A DNA stretch of 36,099 nt. Origin: an uncultured Prevotella sp. Lineage in GTDB: Bacteria > Bacteroidota > Bacteroidia > Bacteroidales > Bacteroidaceae. This document shows, piece by piece, positions 16,634 through 25,942 of this stretch (position 1 is the stretch's first letter; each line of letters opens with the position of its first letter). The translations under genes and the position numbers were made by a program. A model generated the notes under the pieces. The model was given only the letters and a program-made list of their open reading frames with translations, was not told the DNA's origin and made no database searches. The stretch spans positions 1 to 36,099 of the forward strand of contig CALZYS010000012.1 of assembly GCA_945830345.1 (NCBI GenBank), read 5' to 3'.

Positions 16634-16669
16634 AAGAGGCTCATCGCACACGCGGTGAGCTTCTTTTTT
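16634..16669 (+). terminator. trp attenuator terminator
   Basis: AAGAGGCTCATCGC (16634-16647) pairs with GCGGTGAGCTTCTT (16652-16665) as a 14-bp stem with two G-U pairs and the loop ACAC, followed by a run of Ts to 16669. It is a textbook intrinsic terminator placed between the leader peptide and trpB, 35 bases before the trpB start. Confidence 0.9.
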
Positions 16670-16704
16670 ATAGTAAGATAAGATAATTACAAAAGTACAA
16701 CAAT

Positions 16705-17913
16705 ATGAAGAAATCGTTTTTAGTAGATGAGAAAGGCTTTTACGGTGAATTCGGCGGCTCATACGTCCCCGAAATCCTGTATGCCACAGTGGAGAAACTG
16801 AGGGAACAGTATCTTCCCATACTCGAATCCAAGGAGTTTCAGGATGAATATATGTCACTGTTGCGCGACTATGTAGGTCGCCCCTCGCCTCTGTATTTCG
16901 CACGACGTATGAGCGAACGCTATGGTTGCCAGCTTTATCTGAAGCGCGAGGATCTCAACCACACAGGTGCCCACAAAATCAACAACACCATCGGACAGAT
17001 TCTGCTTGCCAAGAAGATGGGCAAGAAGCGCATCATCGCCGAGACGGGTGCCGGACAGCATGGTGTGGCAACCGCCACTGTATGCGCACTGATGGATATG
17101 CCATGCGTGGTGTATCAGGGTGCGCTCGACGTGGAACGCCAGCACACCAATGTGGAGAGAATGAAGATGTTGGGAGCAGAGGTTAGACCGGTGAAAACAG
17201 GTAACTGGACGCTTAAGGATGCCACCAACGAGGCTATCCGCGACTGGTGCTGCCATCCCTCCGACACATTCTATATCATCGGCTCTACCGTGGGACCTCA
17301 TCCCTACCCCGACCTTGTTGCCCGCCTGCAGAGCATCATCAGCAAGGAGATTAAGGAGCAGTTACAGGAGAAAATCGGTCGCGACTATCCCGACTATCTA
17401 ATGGCTTGTGTGGGAGGAGGCTCGAATGCCGCCGGAACGATTTATCATTACATCGACGACGAGAGAGTGAAAATCGTACTTGCCGAAGCTGGAGGACAGG
17501 GCGTGGAGACTGGACATACCGCTGCCACCATACATGCCGGAAGACTGGGCATCCTGCATGGTTCGAGGACATTGGTGATGCAGACTCCCGACGGACAAAT
17601 AATTGAGGCTGAGAGTATCTCGGCAGGTCTCGACTATCCTGGAATCGGACCTATGCACGCCAATCTCGCTTCGCAACATCGTGCCACGGTGTATTCCATC
17701 AACGACGACGAAGCTGTGAAGGCTGCCTACGAACTCACCCGCACAGAGGGAATAATCCCCGCATTGGAGAGCGCACACGCCTTGGGCATATTGCCAAAGA
17801 TGAAGTTCAAGCCCGAGGACGTAGTGGTACTCACCGTCAGCGGACGTGGCGACAAGGATGTAGAAACTTATTTGTCAAACAAACAAATGGCTGGAGAGTA
17901 TGGCAATTTTTAA
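16705..17913 (+). CDS. trpB: Tryptophan synthase beta chain
   Basis: 402 residues, normal length. Joins indole (delivered by TrpA) with serine using PLP to give tryptophan. The PLP-binding lysine is Lys91 in HTGAHKIN; the phosphate-binding loop GGGSNA and the C-terminal SGRGDKD are present. First structural gene of the operon, as is common in Bacteroidetes. It overlaps trpE by 14 bases. Expressed from the leader-controlled promoter upstream. Confidence 0.98.
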   Translation: MKKSFLVDEKGFYGEFGGSYVPEILYATVEKLREQYLPILESKEFQDEYMSLLRDYVGRPSPLYFARRMSERYGCQLYLKREDLNHTGAHKINNTIGQILLAKKMGKKRIIAETGAGQHGVATATVCALMDMPCVVYQGALDVERQHTNVERMKMLGAEVRPVKTGNWTLKDATNEAIRDWCCHPSDTFYIIGSTVGPHPYPDLVARLQSIISKEIKEQLQEKIGRDYPDYLMACVGGGSNAAGTIYHYIDDERVKIVLAEAGGQGVETGHTAATIHAGRLGILHGSRTLVMQTPDGQIIEAESISAGLDYPGIGPMHANLASQHRATVYSINDDEAVKAAYELTRTEGIIPALESAHALGILPKMKFKPEDVVVLTVSGRGDKDVETYLSNKQMAGEYGNF

Positions 17914-19291
17914 CTACAAAACGGTGAGCCGCACATTGCTTGCCGACCTATATACCCCGGTTGGTATATACATGAGACTGAGGGACATATATCCGCAGAG
18001 CGCATTGATGGAGAGCTCGGACTATCACGACTCCAACAACAGTCACTCGTTCATCGGTATCAACCCTATCGCTTCGGTGGCAATCAGTCACGGTGAGGCT
18101 ATATGCACATTCCCCGACGGCGAGACCACACGTCATGAGGTAAACCGCGAATACCGCTCGGACAAGGCTATCAACTCGTTTATACAGAGATTCAAGGTGG
18201 AGGGCGAAAATGCCGCTTACTGCGGACTGTATGGATATACCGCCTTCAATGCCGTGAGATATTTCGAGGACATCCCAGTGAAGGACACCACAATGGAGAA
18301 GAACGACGCTCCCGACATGATGTATATCCTTTATCGAGACATCATCGTCTTCGACCATTTTAACAACAAACTGACTATCATCACATTAGGTGACGAGTCG
18401 GCTCTCGACGACATCTATCGTCAAATGAACAAGGCTAACGTGCATGCCTACGACTTCCATCCTGTGGGCGACACAACATCACCACTCACCGACGATGAGC
18501 ATAAGGCAAATATCCGCAAGGGTATCAAGCACTGTCTCCGTGGCGATGTGTTCCAGATTGTTATAGCACGCAGGTTTATCCAGAGATATGAGGGCGACGA
18601 CTTCAAACTATATCGTGCCCTGCGCTCCATCAATCCCTCGCCTTATCTCTTCTATTTCGACTTCGGCGGATTCCGTATCTTCGGTTCTTCGCCAGAGACT
18701 CACTGTCGCATCGAGGGACACAAGGCCTATATTGACCCGATTGCAGGAACAACAAAGCGCACCGGAGATGCAGAGGCCGACCGCAAGGCCGCGGAATATC
18801 TGCGCAACGATGCCAAGGAGAATGCAGAGCATGTGATGCTTGTGGATCTCGCACGCAACGACCTCAGCCGCAACTGCCACAATGTGAAGGTGGATTTCTA
18901 CAAAGACCTCCAATACTACTCTCATGTGGTACATCTTGTATCCCGCGTAAGCGGTACACTTGATGAGGGAGCCGACCCTATCAAGGCTTTCATCGACACA
19001 TTCCCCGCCGGCACTCTCTCGGGTGCGCCAAAGGTGAGGGCTATGCAACTCATCAGCGAGATTGAGCCTCACAACCGCGGAGCGTATGGAGGTTGCATCG
19101 GATTCATCGGTCTCGACGGTTCGCTCAACCAAGCCATCACCATCCGCACATTTGTTTCGCGCAACGGCGAACTGTGGTTCCAGGCTGGCGGAGGTATCGT
19201 GGCGAAGAGCGACGAGGAATACGAATTGCAGGAAGTGAACAACAAACTCGGTGCATTGCGCCGTGCAATATTAATGGCTGAAGAAATGTAG
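17900..19291 (+). CDS. trpE: Anthranilate synthase component I
   Basis: 463 residues. Converts chorismate to anthranilate with ammonia delivered by TrpG; normally feedback-inhibited by tryptophan, and the N-terminal region (LMESSDYHDSNNSHSFIGI) contains the family's regulatory-site pattern. Catalytic-core motifs FPAGTLSGAPKVRAM and GGGIVAKSDEEYELQEVNNK are present. Starts inside the end of trpB, implying translational coupling; trpG follows four bases after its stop. Confidence 0.97.
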   Translation: MAIFNYKTVSRTLLADLYTPVGIYMRLRDIYPQSALMESSDYHDSNNSHSFIGINPIASVAISHGEAICTFPDGETTRHEVNREYRSDKAINSFIQRFKVEGENAAYCGLYGYTAFNAVRYFEDIPVKDTTMEKNDAPDMMYILYRDIIVFDHFNNKLTIITLGDESALDDIYRQMNKANVHAYDFHPVGDTTSPLTDDEHKANIRKGIKHCLRGDVFQIVIARRFIQRYEGDDFKLYRALRSINPSPYLFYFDFGGFRIFGSSPETHCRIEGHKAYIDPIAGTTKRTGDAEADRKAAEYLRNDAKENAEHVMLVDLARNDLSRNCHNVKVDFYKDLQYYSHVVHLVSRVSGTLDEGADPIKAFIDTFPAGTLSGAPKVRAMQLISEIEPHNRGAYGGCIGFIGLDGSLNQAITIRTFVSRNGELWFQAGGGIVAKSDEEYELQEVNNKLGALRRAILMAEEM

Positions 19292-19295
19292 AGTT

Positions 19296-19862
19296 ATGAA
19301 AATAGTTATCATTGACAATTACGACTCGTTTACATATAATCTGAGTCATCTGATTAAGGAGATTGGAGCGGAAGTGACCGTGATTCGCAACGACCAGTTC
19401 ACTCTCAACCAACTGGAGCCGTTCGACAAAATCGTGCTTAGCCCAGGCCCTGGCATCCCTTCGGAGGCAGGACTGCTACTCGATGTCATCAAGACATACA
19501 AGGGGCGCAAACCAATCCTCGGTGTTTGCCTCGGTCATCAGGCCATCGGCGAGGTGTTTGGCGGCACACTCGAAAACCTCAGCGACGTGTTCCATGGTGT
19601 GGCCACCGAAGGTACGCAGTTCTCCAACGACTATATCTTCGACTCGCTGCCCAAGCGCATCACGATGGGCAGATACCACTCATGGGTGGTGAGCCGCGAG
19701 AACTTCCCCACTTGTCTTGAGGTGACTGCAGTGAGCGACGAGGGACAAATCATGGCCCTCAAGCATAAGAACTACGACATCCATGGCATACAGTTTCATC
19801 CCGAATCTGTACTGACCCCCGAGGGCAAGACAATAGTAAAGAACTTCATTGAACGCCAATGA
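19296..19862 (+). CDS. trpG: Anthranilate synthase component II (glutamine amidotransferase)
   Basis: 188 residues, normal for a stand-alone TrpG. Cys78 in GVCLGHQ, His168 and Glu170 in QFHPES form the amidotransferase triad that supplies ammonia to TrpE. The start IVIIDNYDSFTYNL is the usual N terminus. Unlike in enteric bacteria it is not fused to TrpD. It could also serve aminodeoxychorismate synthase, as some TrpG proteins do; nothing in the window tests this. Confidence 0.96.
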   Translation: MKIVIIDNYDSFTYNLSHLIKEIGAEVTVIRNDQFTLNQLEPFDKIVLSPGPGIPSEAGLLLDVIKTYKGRKPILGVCLGHQAIGEVFGGTLENLSDVFHGVATEGTQFSNDYIFDSLPKRITMGRYHSWVVSRENFPTCLEVTAVSDEGQIMALKHKNYDIHGIQFHPESVLTPEGKTIVKNFIERQ

Positions 19863-19899
19863 ACATATTTTCTTAACTCTTAATTAAAAAATTGATATT

Positions 19900-20907
19900 A
19901 TGCAAACAATGAAAGATATCCTCAACAGAATGTTGAATCATGAGGAACTGACAAGAGAAGAGACTAAGGACATTCTCATCGGAATAACGAAAAGTGAGTT
20001 TCCAAACGAGCAGATTACGGCTCTGCTCACAGCATTGCAGATGCGCGGAATAACAGTGGATGAACTGCTCGGCTTCCGCGACGGAATACTCGAAACGGGT
20101 GTGCCTGTGCCACTGGATTGCGACAGATATATCGATGTCGTCGGCACTGGTGGCGACCGCAAGAACACATTCAATATCTCCACCACATCGTGCTTCGTAA
20201 TCGCCGGTGCGGGATATAAGGTGGCAAAGCATGGTAATTATGCCGCAACGAGCACAAGTGGAGCATCTAACGTGATAGCCAACCACGGTGTGACTTTTAC
20301 GGATGATATCGACAAGCTCAACCGTTGCATCAACGAGTGCGGCATTGTTTATCTGCATGCACAACTCTTTGCCAATGCGATGAAGTTCGTGGGTCCAATA
20401 CGCAAGGCACTGCAGTTTCCAACTTGCTTCAACCTTCTCGGTCCGATTGTCAATCCATCCAAACCGCAATGCCAGTTGCTCGGTGTGGCAAATCTCGACC
20501 AGATGCGTCTATATAATAATGTGTATCAGAAGATTGGCATCGACTATGGTATCGTGAACAGTATCGACGGATATGACGAGATTTCCCTCACTGGCGACTT
20601 CAAAGTGACCACCAACAACTACGAGCGTATCTTCAAGCCCTCCGACCTCGGATTCGGCATCACAAAACCCGAAGAACTTCGTGCAGGAGCCGACGAGAAA
20701 GAGGCAAAGGAAATCTTCGACAACCTGCTTGCCAACACTGCCCTGCCAGCCCAAAAGAACGTGGTGCTTGCCAACGCTGCCTTCGGCATCCAGGTACTCG
20801 AAAAGGGAAAGAAGGACATCGAGGAGTGCGTGGAGATTGCCCGCGAGTCAATCGACAGCGGCAGGGCTCTCGCCACATTCAAGAAATTTGTCGAACTCAA
20901 TTCCTAA
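19900..20907 (+). CDS. trpD: Anthranilate phosphoribosyltransferase
   Basis: 335 residues. Transfers phosphoribose from PRPP to anthranilate. PRPP-binding motif VGTGGDRKNTFN at 81-92; KHGNYAATSTSGASNV follows, which binds the substrates. Second in the pathway and placed 37 bases after trpG; the spacer is AT-rich without a terminator. A short CCTAATT repeat spans its stop codon and the gap to trpC. Confidence 0.97.
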   Translation: MQTMKDILNRMLNHEELTREETKDILIGITKSEFPNEQITALLTALQMRGITVDELLGFRDGILETGVPVPLDCDRYIDVVGTGGDRKNTFNISTTSCFVIAGAGYKVAKHGNYAATSTSGASNVIANHGVTFTDDIDKLNRCINECGIVYLHAQLFANAMKFVGPIRKALQFPTCFNLLGPIVNPSKPQCQLLGVANLDQMRLYNNVYQKIGIDYGIVNSIDGYDEISLTGDFKVTTNNYERIFKPSDLGFGITKPEELRAGADEKEAKEIFDNLLANTALPAQKNVVLANAAFGIQVLEKGKKDIEECVEIARESIDSGRALATFKKFVELNS

Positions 20908-20930
20908 TTCCTCATCCCTAATTCCTAATT
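20901..20930 (+). repeat. Short CCTAATT repeat between trpD and trpC
   Basis: TTCCTAATT occurs at the trpD stop and again before trpC, with a related CCCTAATT copy between. The repeat covers the stop codon TAA and most of the 32-base spacer. Comparable strings are seen between many Bacteroidetes genes. Probably slippage-derived; no function is visible. Confidence 0.6.
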
Positions 20931-20939
20931 AGAAGAAAG

Positions 20940-21740
20940 ATGGACATCTTAAAAGAAATAGTAGCCCACAAGCGCATTGAGGTGGAACAGTTCAAGCAGG
21001 TGCTGTCGGAAAAGGAGATACACCAAAGGGTAGAAACCTTGATGGCATCACCGGAAGGCAACTGCGTCCCCTCGATGAAAAAGGCGATTTCAGAATCACC
21101 TACGGGCATAATAGCGGAGTTCAAGCGCAAGTCTCCGTCAAAAGGATGGATAAAAGAGGATGGACAGGCTGACATTATTCCTCTGGATTATCAGAAGAAC
21201 GGGGCATCTGCCATCAGTATTCTGACCGACGAGAAATACTTCGGAGGCAAGGACGAGTTTATCATCAAGGCGAGACAGTCGGGAGTGACAATCCCCGTAT
21301 TGTACAAGAACTTCGTCATCGACGAATACCAGCTCTTCCAAGCCCGACTCTGCGGAGCATCTGCGGCATTGCTTATAGCAGCTGAACTGACAAAAGCGGA
21401 ATGTCGCAACCTGTTGCGCACTGCCCAAGAACTGCAATTGGAGGTGTTGCTCGAAATGCACAGTGAGGAAGAACTGGAATACGCCGACTTGGAACCCGAC
21501 CTTTGCGGTATAAACAACCGCAATCTCGGCACATTCATCACCTCGGTTGACAACTCCTTCCGTCTTGCATCCCTACTTCCAAAGGATTCCATCAAGGTGA
21601 GCGAGAGCGGTATATCCAATCCTGCCACCATCCGTCAGCTCAAAGCCGCCGGATTCCGTGGTTTCCTCATCGGCGAGTGCTTCATGAAAGAGGAAAATCC
21701 AGGCTCCGCCCTCTCACATTTCATAAAAGAGATAATATGA
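20940..21740 (+). CDS. trpC: Indole-3-glycerol phosphate synthase
   Basis: 266 residues, a (beta/alpha)8 barrel that closes CdRP to indole-3-glycerol phosphate. EFKRKSPSKG at 60-69 holds the catalytic Lys and Glu pattern; KVSESGI near the C terminus binds phosphate. Its TGA overlaps the trpF start by four bases (ATGA). Confidence 0.97.
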   Translation: MDILKEIVAHKRIEVEQFKQVLSEKEIHQRVETLMASPEGNCVPSMKKAISESPTGIIAEFKRKSPSKGWIKEDGQADIIPLDYQKNGASAISILTDEKYFGGKDEFIIKARQSGVTIPVLYKNFVIDEYQLFQARLCGASAALLIAAELTKAECRNLLRTAQELQLEVLLEMHSEEELEYADLEPDLCGINNRNLGTFITSVDNSFRLASLLPKDSIKVSESGISNPATIRQLKAAGFRGFLIGECFMKEENPGSALSHFIKEII

Positions 21741-22423
21741 TAATAAAAATCTGCGGCATGCGCGAGCCCGACAACATCCGCGCCATATCCCAAACAGGAG
21801 TGACATGGATGGGAATGATATTCTGGCCGAAGTCATCACGTTATGTCTCCGACCTCTCTGCTGCCGACTCTATTCCCGAAGGCTTCACCCGCGTGGGTGT
21901 CTTTGTCAACCAGTCGCAAGCTGAGATAGCCGACATTGCACATAGATGCAGTCTCGACATCATTCAGCTCCACGGCAGTGAGACGGCGGAATACATCAGA
22001 AAACTGCGCCCTATGCTGCATGAGGATTGCAAGGTGATGAAGGCTATCAGCGTGGAGAATGCCGACGACATCAAGAAGGCAGCGGATTATGAATCTGCCA
22101 CCTCCTCCCCCATCGCCGACATACTTCTTTTCGACACTAAATGCAAGACGGTTGGCGGTAGCGGCAGACAGTTTGACTGGTCAGTCCTGGAGGAGTACAA
22201 TGGCAATCTGCCATTCCTTCTCAGTGGAGGCATAGGTCCCGGCGATGCAGAAAGGCTCGCCCATTTCCATCATCCCAAGATGACAGGTATCGACCTCAAC
22301 TCCCGCTTCGAGACAGCCCCCGGCATAAAAAATGGAGCCATCCTCGCCGCCTTCATCAAAGAAGTGTCCCTCTCCCTTACAAAACCTACACCACCCTACA
22401 AAAAAAGAAAAGATCATGAATAA
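21737..22423 (+). CDS. trpF: Phosphoribosylanthranilate isomerase
   Basis: 228 residues from the ATG at 21737, chosen because IKICGM at the N terminus is the family start and because the ATGA overlap with trpC is typical; an upstream in-frame Met at 21677 lies inside trpC. Cys6 is the catalytic base and LFDTK holds the catalytic Asp. The protein has an unusual basic tail of about 20 residues (PTPPYKKRKDHE) that reads over the trpA start, an 8-base overlap. Confidence 0.95.
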   Translation: MIIKICGMREPDNIRAISQTGVTWMGMIFWPKSSRYVSDLSAADSIPEGFTRVGVFVNQSQAEIADIAHRCSLDIIQLHGSETAEYIRKLRPMLHEDCKVMKAISVENADDIKKAADYESATSSPIADILLFDTKCKTVGGSGRQFDWSVLEEYNGNLPFLLSGGIGPGDAERLAHFHHPKMTGIDLNSRFETAPGIKNGAILAAFIKEVSLSLTKPTPPYKKRKDHE

Positions 22424-23195
22424 AATCAACAACCTCTTCGCCAACAAAGGCGACAAAAAACTTCTTTCGCTGTATTTCTGCTCGGGCTGCCCCAAGCTCG
22501 ATTGCACAGGCGATGTAATCAAAACAATGGAACGCCGAGGCATCGACTTCATCGAGGTCGGCATTCCATTCAGTGACCCAATGGCCGACGGCCCTGTTAT
22601 TCAGGATGCTGCCACAACAGCCCTACGCAATGGTCAGAGCCTGAACAACCTCTTCTCCCAGCTCACTGCAATAAAGGACGAAGTGAGCATACCACTCATT
22701 CTCATGGGTTATCTTAACCCCATCATGAACTACGGTTATGATGCCTTCTTCGCCGAGTGTCTGAAGAGCGGTGTGTCGGGTGTCATCATCCCCGACCTTC
22801 CCTTCAAGGACTATCTCGACGAAATCAAGCCCATGGCAGACAAGTATGACATCCGCGTCATCATGCTCATCACCCCCGAAACGAGTGAGGACAGAATAAG
22901 ATTCATCGATAAGCATACCGACGGATTCATCTACATGGTATCTTCCGCAGCTACCACAGGTGCACAGAAGAGTTTCGACGAAGCTAAACAGGAGTACTTC
23001 CGTCGCATCAATGCGATGAACCTGCGCAATCCTCGCATGATTGGCTTTGGCATCAGCAACAAGCAAACCCTCGAAAGCGCACAGGCCAATGCCGCCGGTG
23101 CCATCATCGGCTCTAAGTTCGTCACCCTGCTCAAGGAGGCAGAAGGCGATGCCGACAAGGCTCTCGACCACCTCTTCGCCGCTCTTGCCGAATAG
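22416..23195 (+). CDS. trpA: Tryptophan synthase alpha chain
   Basis: 259 residues from ATG at 22416; an earlier in-frame ATG (22332) lies inside trpF and gives an N-terminal extension foreign to the family. Glu47 and Asp58 in FIEVGIPFSDPMADGP are the catalytic pair that cleave indole-3-glycerol phosphate. GISNKQT and GAIIGSKFV bind the phosphate. Last gene of the operon and 12 bases before a long inverted repeat. Confidence 0.96.
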   Translation: MNKINNLFANKGDKKLLSLYFCSGCPKLDCTGDVIKTMERRGIDFIEVGIPFSDPMADGPVIQDAATTALRNGQSLNNLFSQLTAIKDEVSIPLILMGYLNPIMNYGYDAFFAECLKSGVSGVIIPDLPFKDYLDEIKPMADKYDIRVIMLITPETSEDRIRFIDKHTDGFIYMVSSAATTGAQKSFDEAKQEYFRRINAMNLRNPRMIGFGISNKQTLESAQANAAGAIIGSKFVTLLKEAEGDADKALDHLFAALAE

Positions 23196-23207
23196 TGGCA
23201 TTTATAT

Positions 23208-23271
23208 AACACAGAGGCACGGAGACACAGAGTTCTTATATTTTTTCTCTGTATCTCCGTGTCTCTGTGTT
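23208..23271 (+). repeat. Inverted repeat after trpA, probable trp operon terminator
   Basis: Arms at 23208-23232 and 23247-23271 are complementary over 25 positions with one G-U pair and one mismatch, around a 14-base AT-rich loop. The arms start AACACAGAGGCACGGAGACA. Repeats built from ACACAGAG units are frequent between genes in this phylum. The hairpin followed by TCATTTTATT probably ends trp transcription, though the T-run is interrupted. Confidence 0.7.
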
Positions 23272-23298
23272 CATTTTATTAAAAATAATGTGCTTTTC

Positions 23299-23329
23299 TT
23301 TGCAGTTTGAAAAAAAAGTAGTATCTTTG
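23299..23329 (+). promoter_or_regulatory. Promoter of the pectin genes
   Basis: TTTG (23299-23302), 19 bases, TATCTTTG (23322-23329), exact Bacteroidetes consensus. The ATG of the next gene is 44 bases downstream. It sits just after the trp terminator hairpin. Confidence 0.85.
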
Positions 23330-23372
23330 CCCCCATAAAACAGAAATCTTTAATAAAACAAATTAAAAAAGT

Positions 23373-25931
23373 ATGAAGTATATCAAGTTATTGCTTGCTC
23401 TTCTGCTATTGCCCGCCGTGGCTCTCGCCGACGGATGGGACACACAATACAAGCAGATAGAACAGAGCATCCGCCAACCACAGTTTGGCGACAAAGTGTT
23501 CAACATCACAAAGTATGGCGCAAGCACCACTGCCACTGCAGCCGCTAACCAGAAAGCCATCAACAAGGCCATCGACGCATGTTCTAAAGCCGGAGGCGGT
23601 CGAGTGGTTGTGCCTGCAGGCACATTCAACACCGGTGCCATTACCTTAAAAAGCAAGGTTAACCTCCACGTTGAAAAGGGAGCCGTAATCCAATTTGTAT
23701 TCCAGCCTGAGCTTTACCCCATCGTACCCACACGCTGGGAAGGTCTCGACTGCTACAACCTCCAGCCATGTATCTATGCCTACAAGCAGAATGACATCGC
23801 CATCACTGGCGAGGGCACCATTGACGGAGGCGGCGAGAACAGCACATGGTGGAAATGGTGCGGGGCTAAAAAATACGGATGGAAAGAAGGCGAAATCGGA
23901 CAGAACATGGGAGCCCGAGCACGTCTGCTGAAATATGCCGAGGATGGCGTGGACATGAAGGAGCGCCGCTTTACTGCTCAGGACGGACTGCGCCCGCAGC
24001 TCATCAACACCTACGACTGCGACGGTGTGCTCATCGAGAATGTCACTCTGCTTCGTTCGCCGTTCTGGGTTATCCACCCTCTGCTCTGCAAGAACGTTAT
24101 CGTGCGTGGTGTGCATATCAACAACGATGGTCCTAACGGTGACGGCTGCGACCCCGAATCATGCGACGGAGTGCTCATCGAGAACTGCTTCTTCAACACC
24201 GGCGACGACTGTATCGCCGTGAAGAGCGGACGCAACAACGACGGTCGCCTCTGGAACAAGCCAAGCGAGAACATCATCATCCGCAACTGCGAGATGCAGA
24301 ATGGTCATGGCGGTGTGGTTATCGGAAGCGAAATCTCAGGCGGTTGCCGCAATCTCTTTGCCGAGAACTGCAAGATGGACAGCCCCGACCTCGACCGCGT
24401 TGTACGCATCAAGACCAACACCTGCCGCGGAGGTATCGTTGAGAACATCTATGCCCGCAACATCGAGGTGGGACAGTGCGGCGAGTCGGTACTGAAAATC
24501 AACCTCGACTATGAGCCAAAGGAAATCTGCTGCCGCGGTTTCGTGCCTACAGTACGCAACATCAACATCGAGAACATCACTTGCAACAAGAGCAAGTACG
24601 GAGTGCTCATTATTGCCCTCGACAGTGTGACCAACGTTTATGACATCAACGTGAAGAACTGCCACTTCAACGGCGTTGAGAAGGGTAACAAGATTACAGG
24701 CAAGACCCGCGACGTGAACTTCGACAACCTCTTTATCAACGGTTCGCTCAGTCTCCTGAAGAATCCATACAAGAACTACAGCGAGTGGCTTACTTACTCC
24801 GAGATGAAGCGAGTGCCCCAGTCATACCTGCTCGACTTCGCCAAGAAACCGCGTTGGAGCTATGTGATGGGTATCGAACTCGAAGCCATGCTCGACACCT
24901 ATCTTAAATATGGCGGCGACGACATCCGCAAATACTGCCAGCTGTACACAGACACTATGATCAACGCCAAGGGCGAGATTCGTTCGTATAAGCTGGAGGA
25001 TTATAATCTCGACCAAATCCGTACGGGTCATTTCGTTGCCCGTATGTATGAGAAATATCCTGAGGCTAAGAACCTCACTGCCATGCAGACCCTCATGAAG
25101 CAGCTCGACAAGCAGCCTCGCACCAAGGAGGGCGTTTATTGGCACAAGGCCATCTATGCATATCAAGTGTGGCTCGACGGTATCTTCATGGGACTGCCCT
25201 ACCGCTGCCTCACTGCACGCAACCTGCTGAGCGCAAAAAAGGCAAAGAAGATTTACGACGATGCTGTTGACCAAATCAGCAAGACCTACGAGCGCACCCT
25301 CGACCCGAAGACCGGACTCAACCGCCATGCCTGGGACGAGACTCACGAGATGTTCTGGGCAGACAAGGAGACTGGACTCTCGCAGCACTGCTGGGGAAGG
25401 GCACAGGGATGGTACACCATGGCTCTCATCGAACTGCTCGATGCAATGCCCGAGGACTATGAGCGCAGGGGCGAGGTTATCGAACTGCTCCGCAAAGACC
25501 TCGATGCCGTAATCAAGTGGCAGGACAAGAAGACTGGTCTGTGGTATCAAGTGATGGATGCCCCAGGACGCGAGGGTAACTATCTTGAATCAACTTGTTC
25601 CTCGATGTTTGCCTACGTGCTGATGAAGGCCACCAACAAAGGCTACCTCGGCGACAAATATTTCCTCGCTGGCAAAAAGGCATACCAGGGAATACTCAAA
25701 AACTTTATCCGCGTGAATGCCGACAAGACCATCTCACTCACAAGCTGTTGCGCTGTGGCAGGACTTGGTCCAGGTATGAGCGAACAAGTAAAGAAGGCTG
25801 CACCTAACGTAAAAGAGAACAAGCGCCGCGACGGTTCATACGACTATTATCTCAGCGAACCAGTGCGCGACAACGATGCCAAGGGCGTAGGTCCGTTCAT
25901 CTGGGCTTCACTTGAATATGAGAAGAAATAA
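23373..25931 (+). CDS. Exported GH28 polygalacturonase fused to GH105 unsaturated uronyl hydrolase
   Basis: 852 residues with a signal peptide ending near VALA (about 19). Residues ~40-460 are a GH28 right-handed helix: NTGDDC (275-280), GHGGVVIG (311-318) and RIKT (345-348) match the catalytic Asp, His and substrate-binding motifs. Residues ~485-852 are a GH105 (alpha/alpha)6 barrel of the YteR/YesR type: AWDETHEMFW near 653 and HCWGRAQGWY near 672 hold the expected pattern. The first half cleaves galacturonan backbones, the second removes 4,5-unsaturated uronic acid from the ends made by lyases. Joining both in one chain is sensible with the pectate lyase encoded 11 bases downstream. Each half has the usual length, so this is a full fusion. 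No SusC/SusD genes are nearby. Confidence 0.92.
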   Translation: MKYIKLLLALLLLPAVALADGWDTQYKQIEQSIRQPQFGDKVFNITKYGASTTATAAANQKAINKAIDACSKAGGGRVVVPAGTFNTGAITLKSKVNLHVEKGAVIQFVFQPELYPIVPTRWEGLDCYNLQPCIYAYKQNDIAITGEGTIDGGGENSTWWKWCGAKKYGWKEGEIGQNMGARARLLKYAEDGVDMKERRFTAQDGLRPQLINTYDCDGVLIENVTLLRSPFWVIHPLLCKNVIVRGVHINNDGPNGDGCDPESCDGVLIENCFFNTGDDCIAVKSGRNNDGRLWNKPSENIIIRNCEMQNGHGGVVIGSEISGGCRNLFAENCKMDSPDLDRVVRIKTNTCRGGIVENIYARNIEVGQCGESVLKINLDYEPKEICCRGFVPTVRNINIENITCNKSKYGVLIIALDSVTNVYDINVKNCHFNGVEKGNKITGKTRDVNFDNLFINGSLSLLKNPYKNYSEWLTYSEMKRVPQSYLLDFAKKPRWSYVMGIELEAMLDTYLKYGGDDIRKYCQLYTDTMINAKGEIRSYKLEDYNLDQIRTGHFVARMYEKYPEAKNLTAMQTLMKQLDKQPRTKEGVYWHKAIYAYQVWLDGIFMGLPYRCLTARNLLSAKKAKKIYDDAVDQISKTYERTLDPKTGLNRHAWDETHEMFWADKETGLSQHCWGRAQGWYTMALIELLDAMPEDYERRGEVIELLRKDLDAVIKWQDKKTGLWYQVMDAPGREGNYLESTCSSMFAYVLMKATNKGYLGDKYFLAGKKAYQGILKNFIRVNADKTISLTSCCAVAGLGPGMSEQVKKAAPNVKENKRRDGSYDYYLSEPVRDNDAKGVGPFIWASLEYEKK

Positions 25932-25942
25932 ATAATAAGAAA

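Noticed and set aside
16594..16704. T-box or tryptophan riboswitch before trpB
   Set aside because: The leader peptide with three Trp codons explains regulation, and no T-box sequence or specifier loop was seen.
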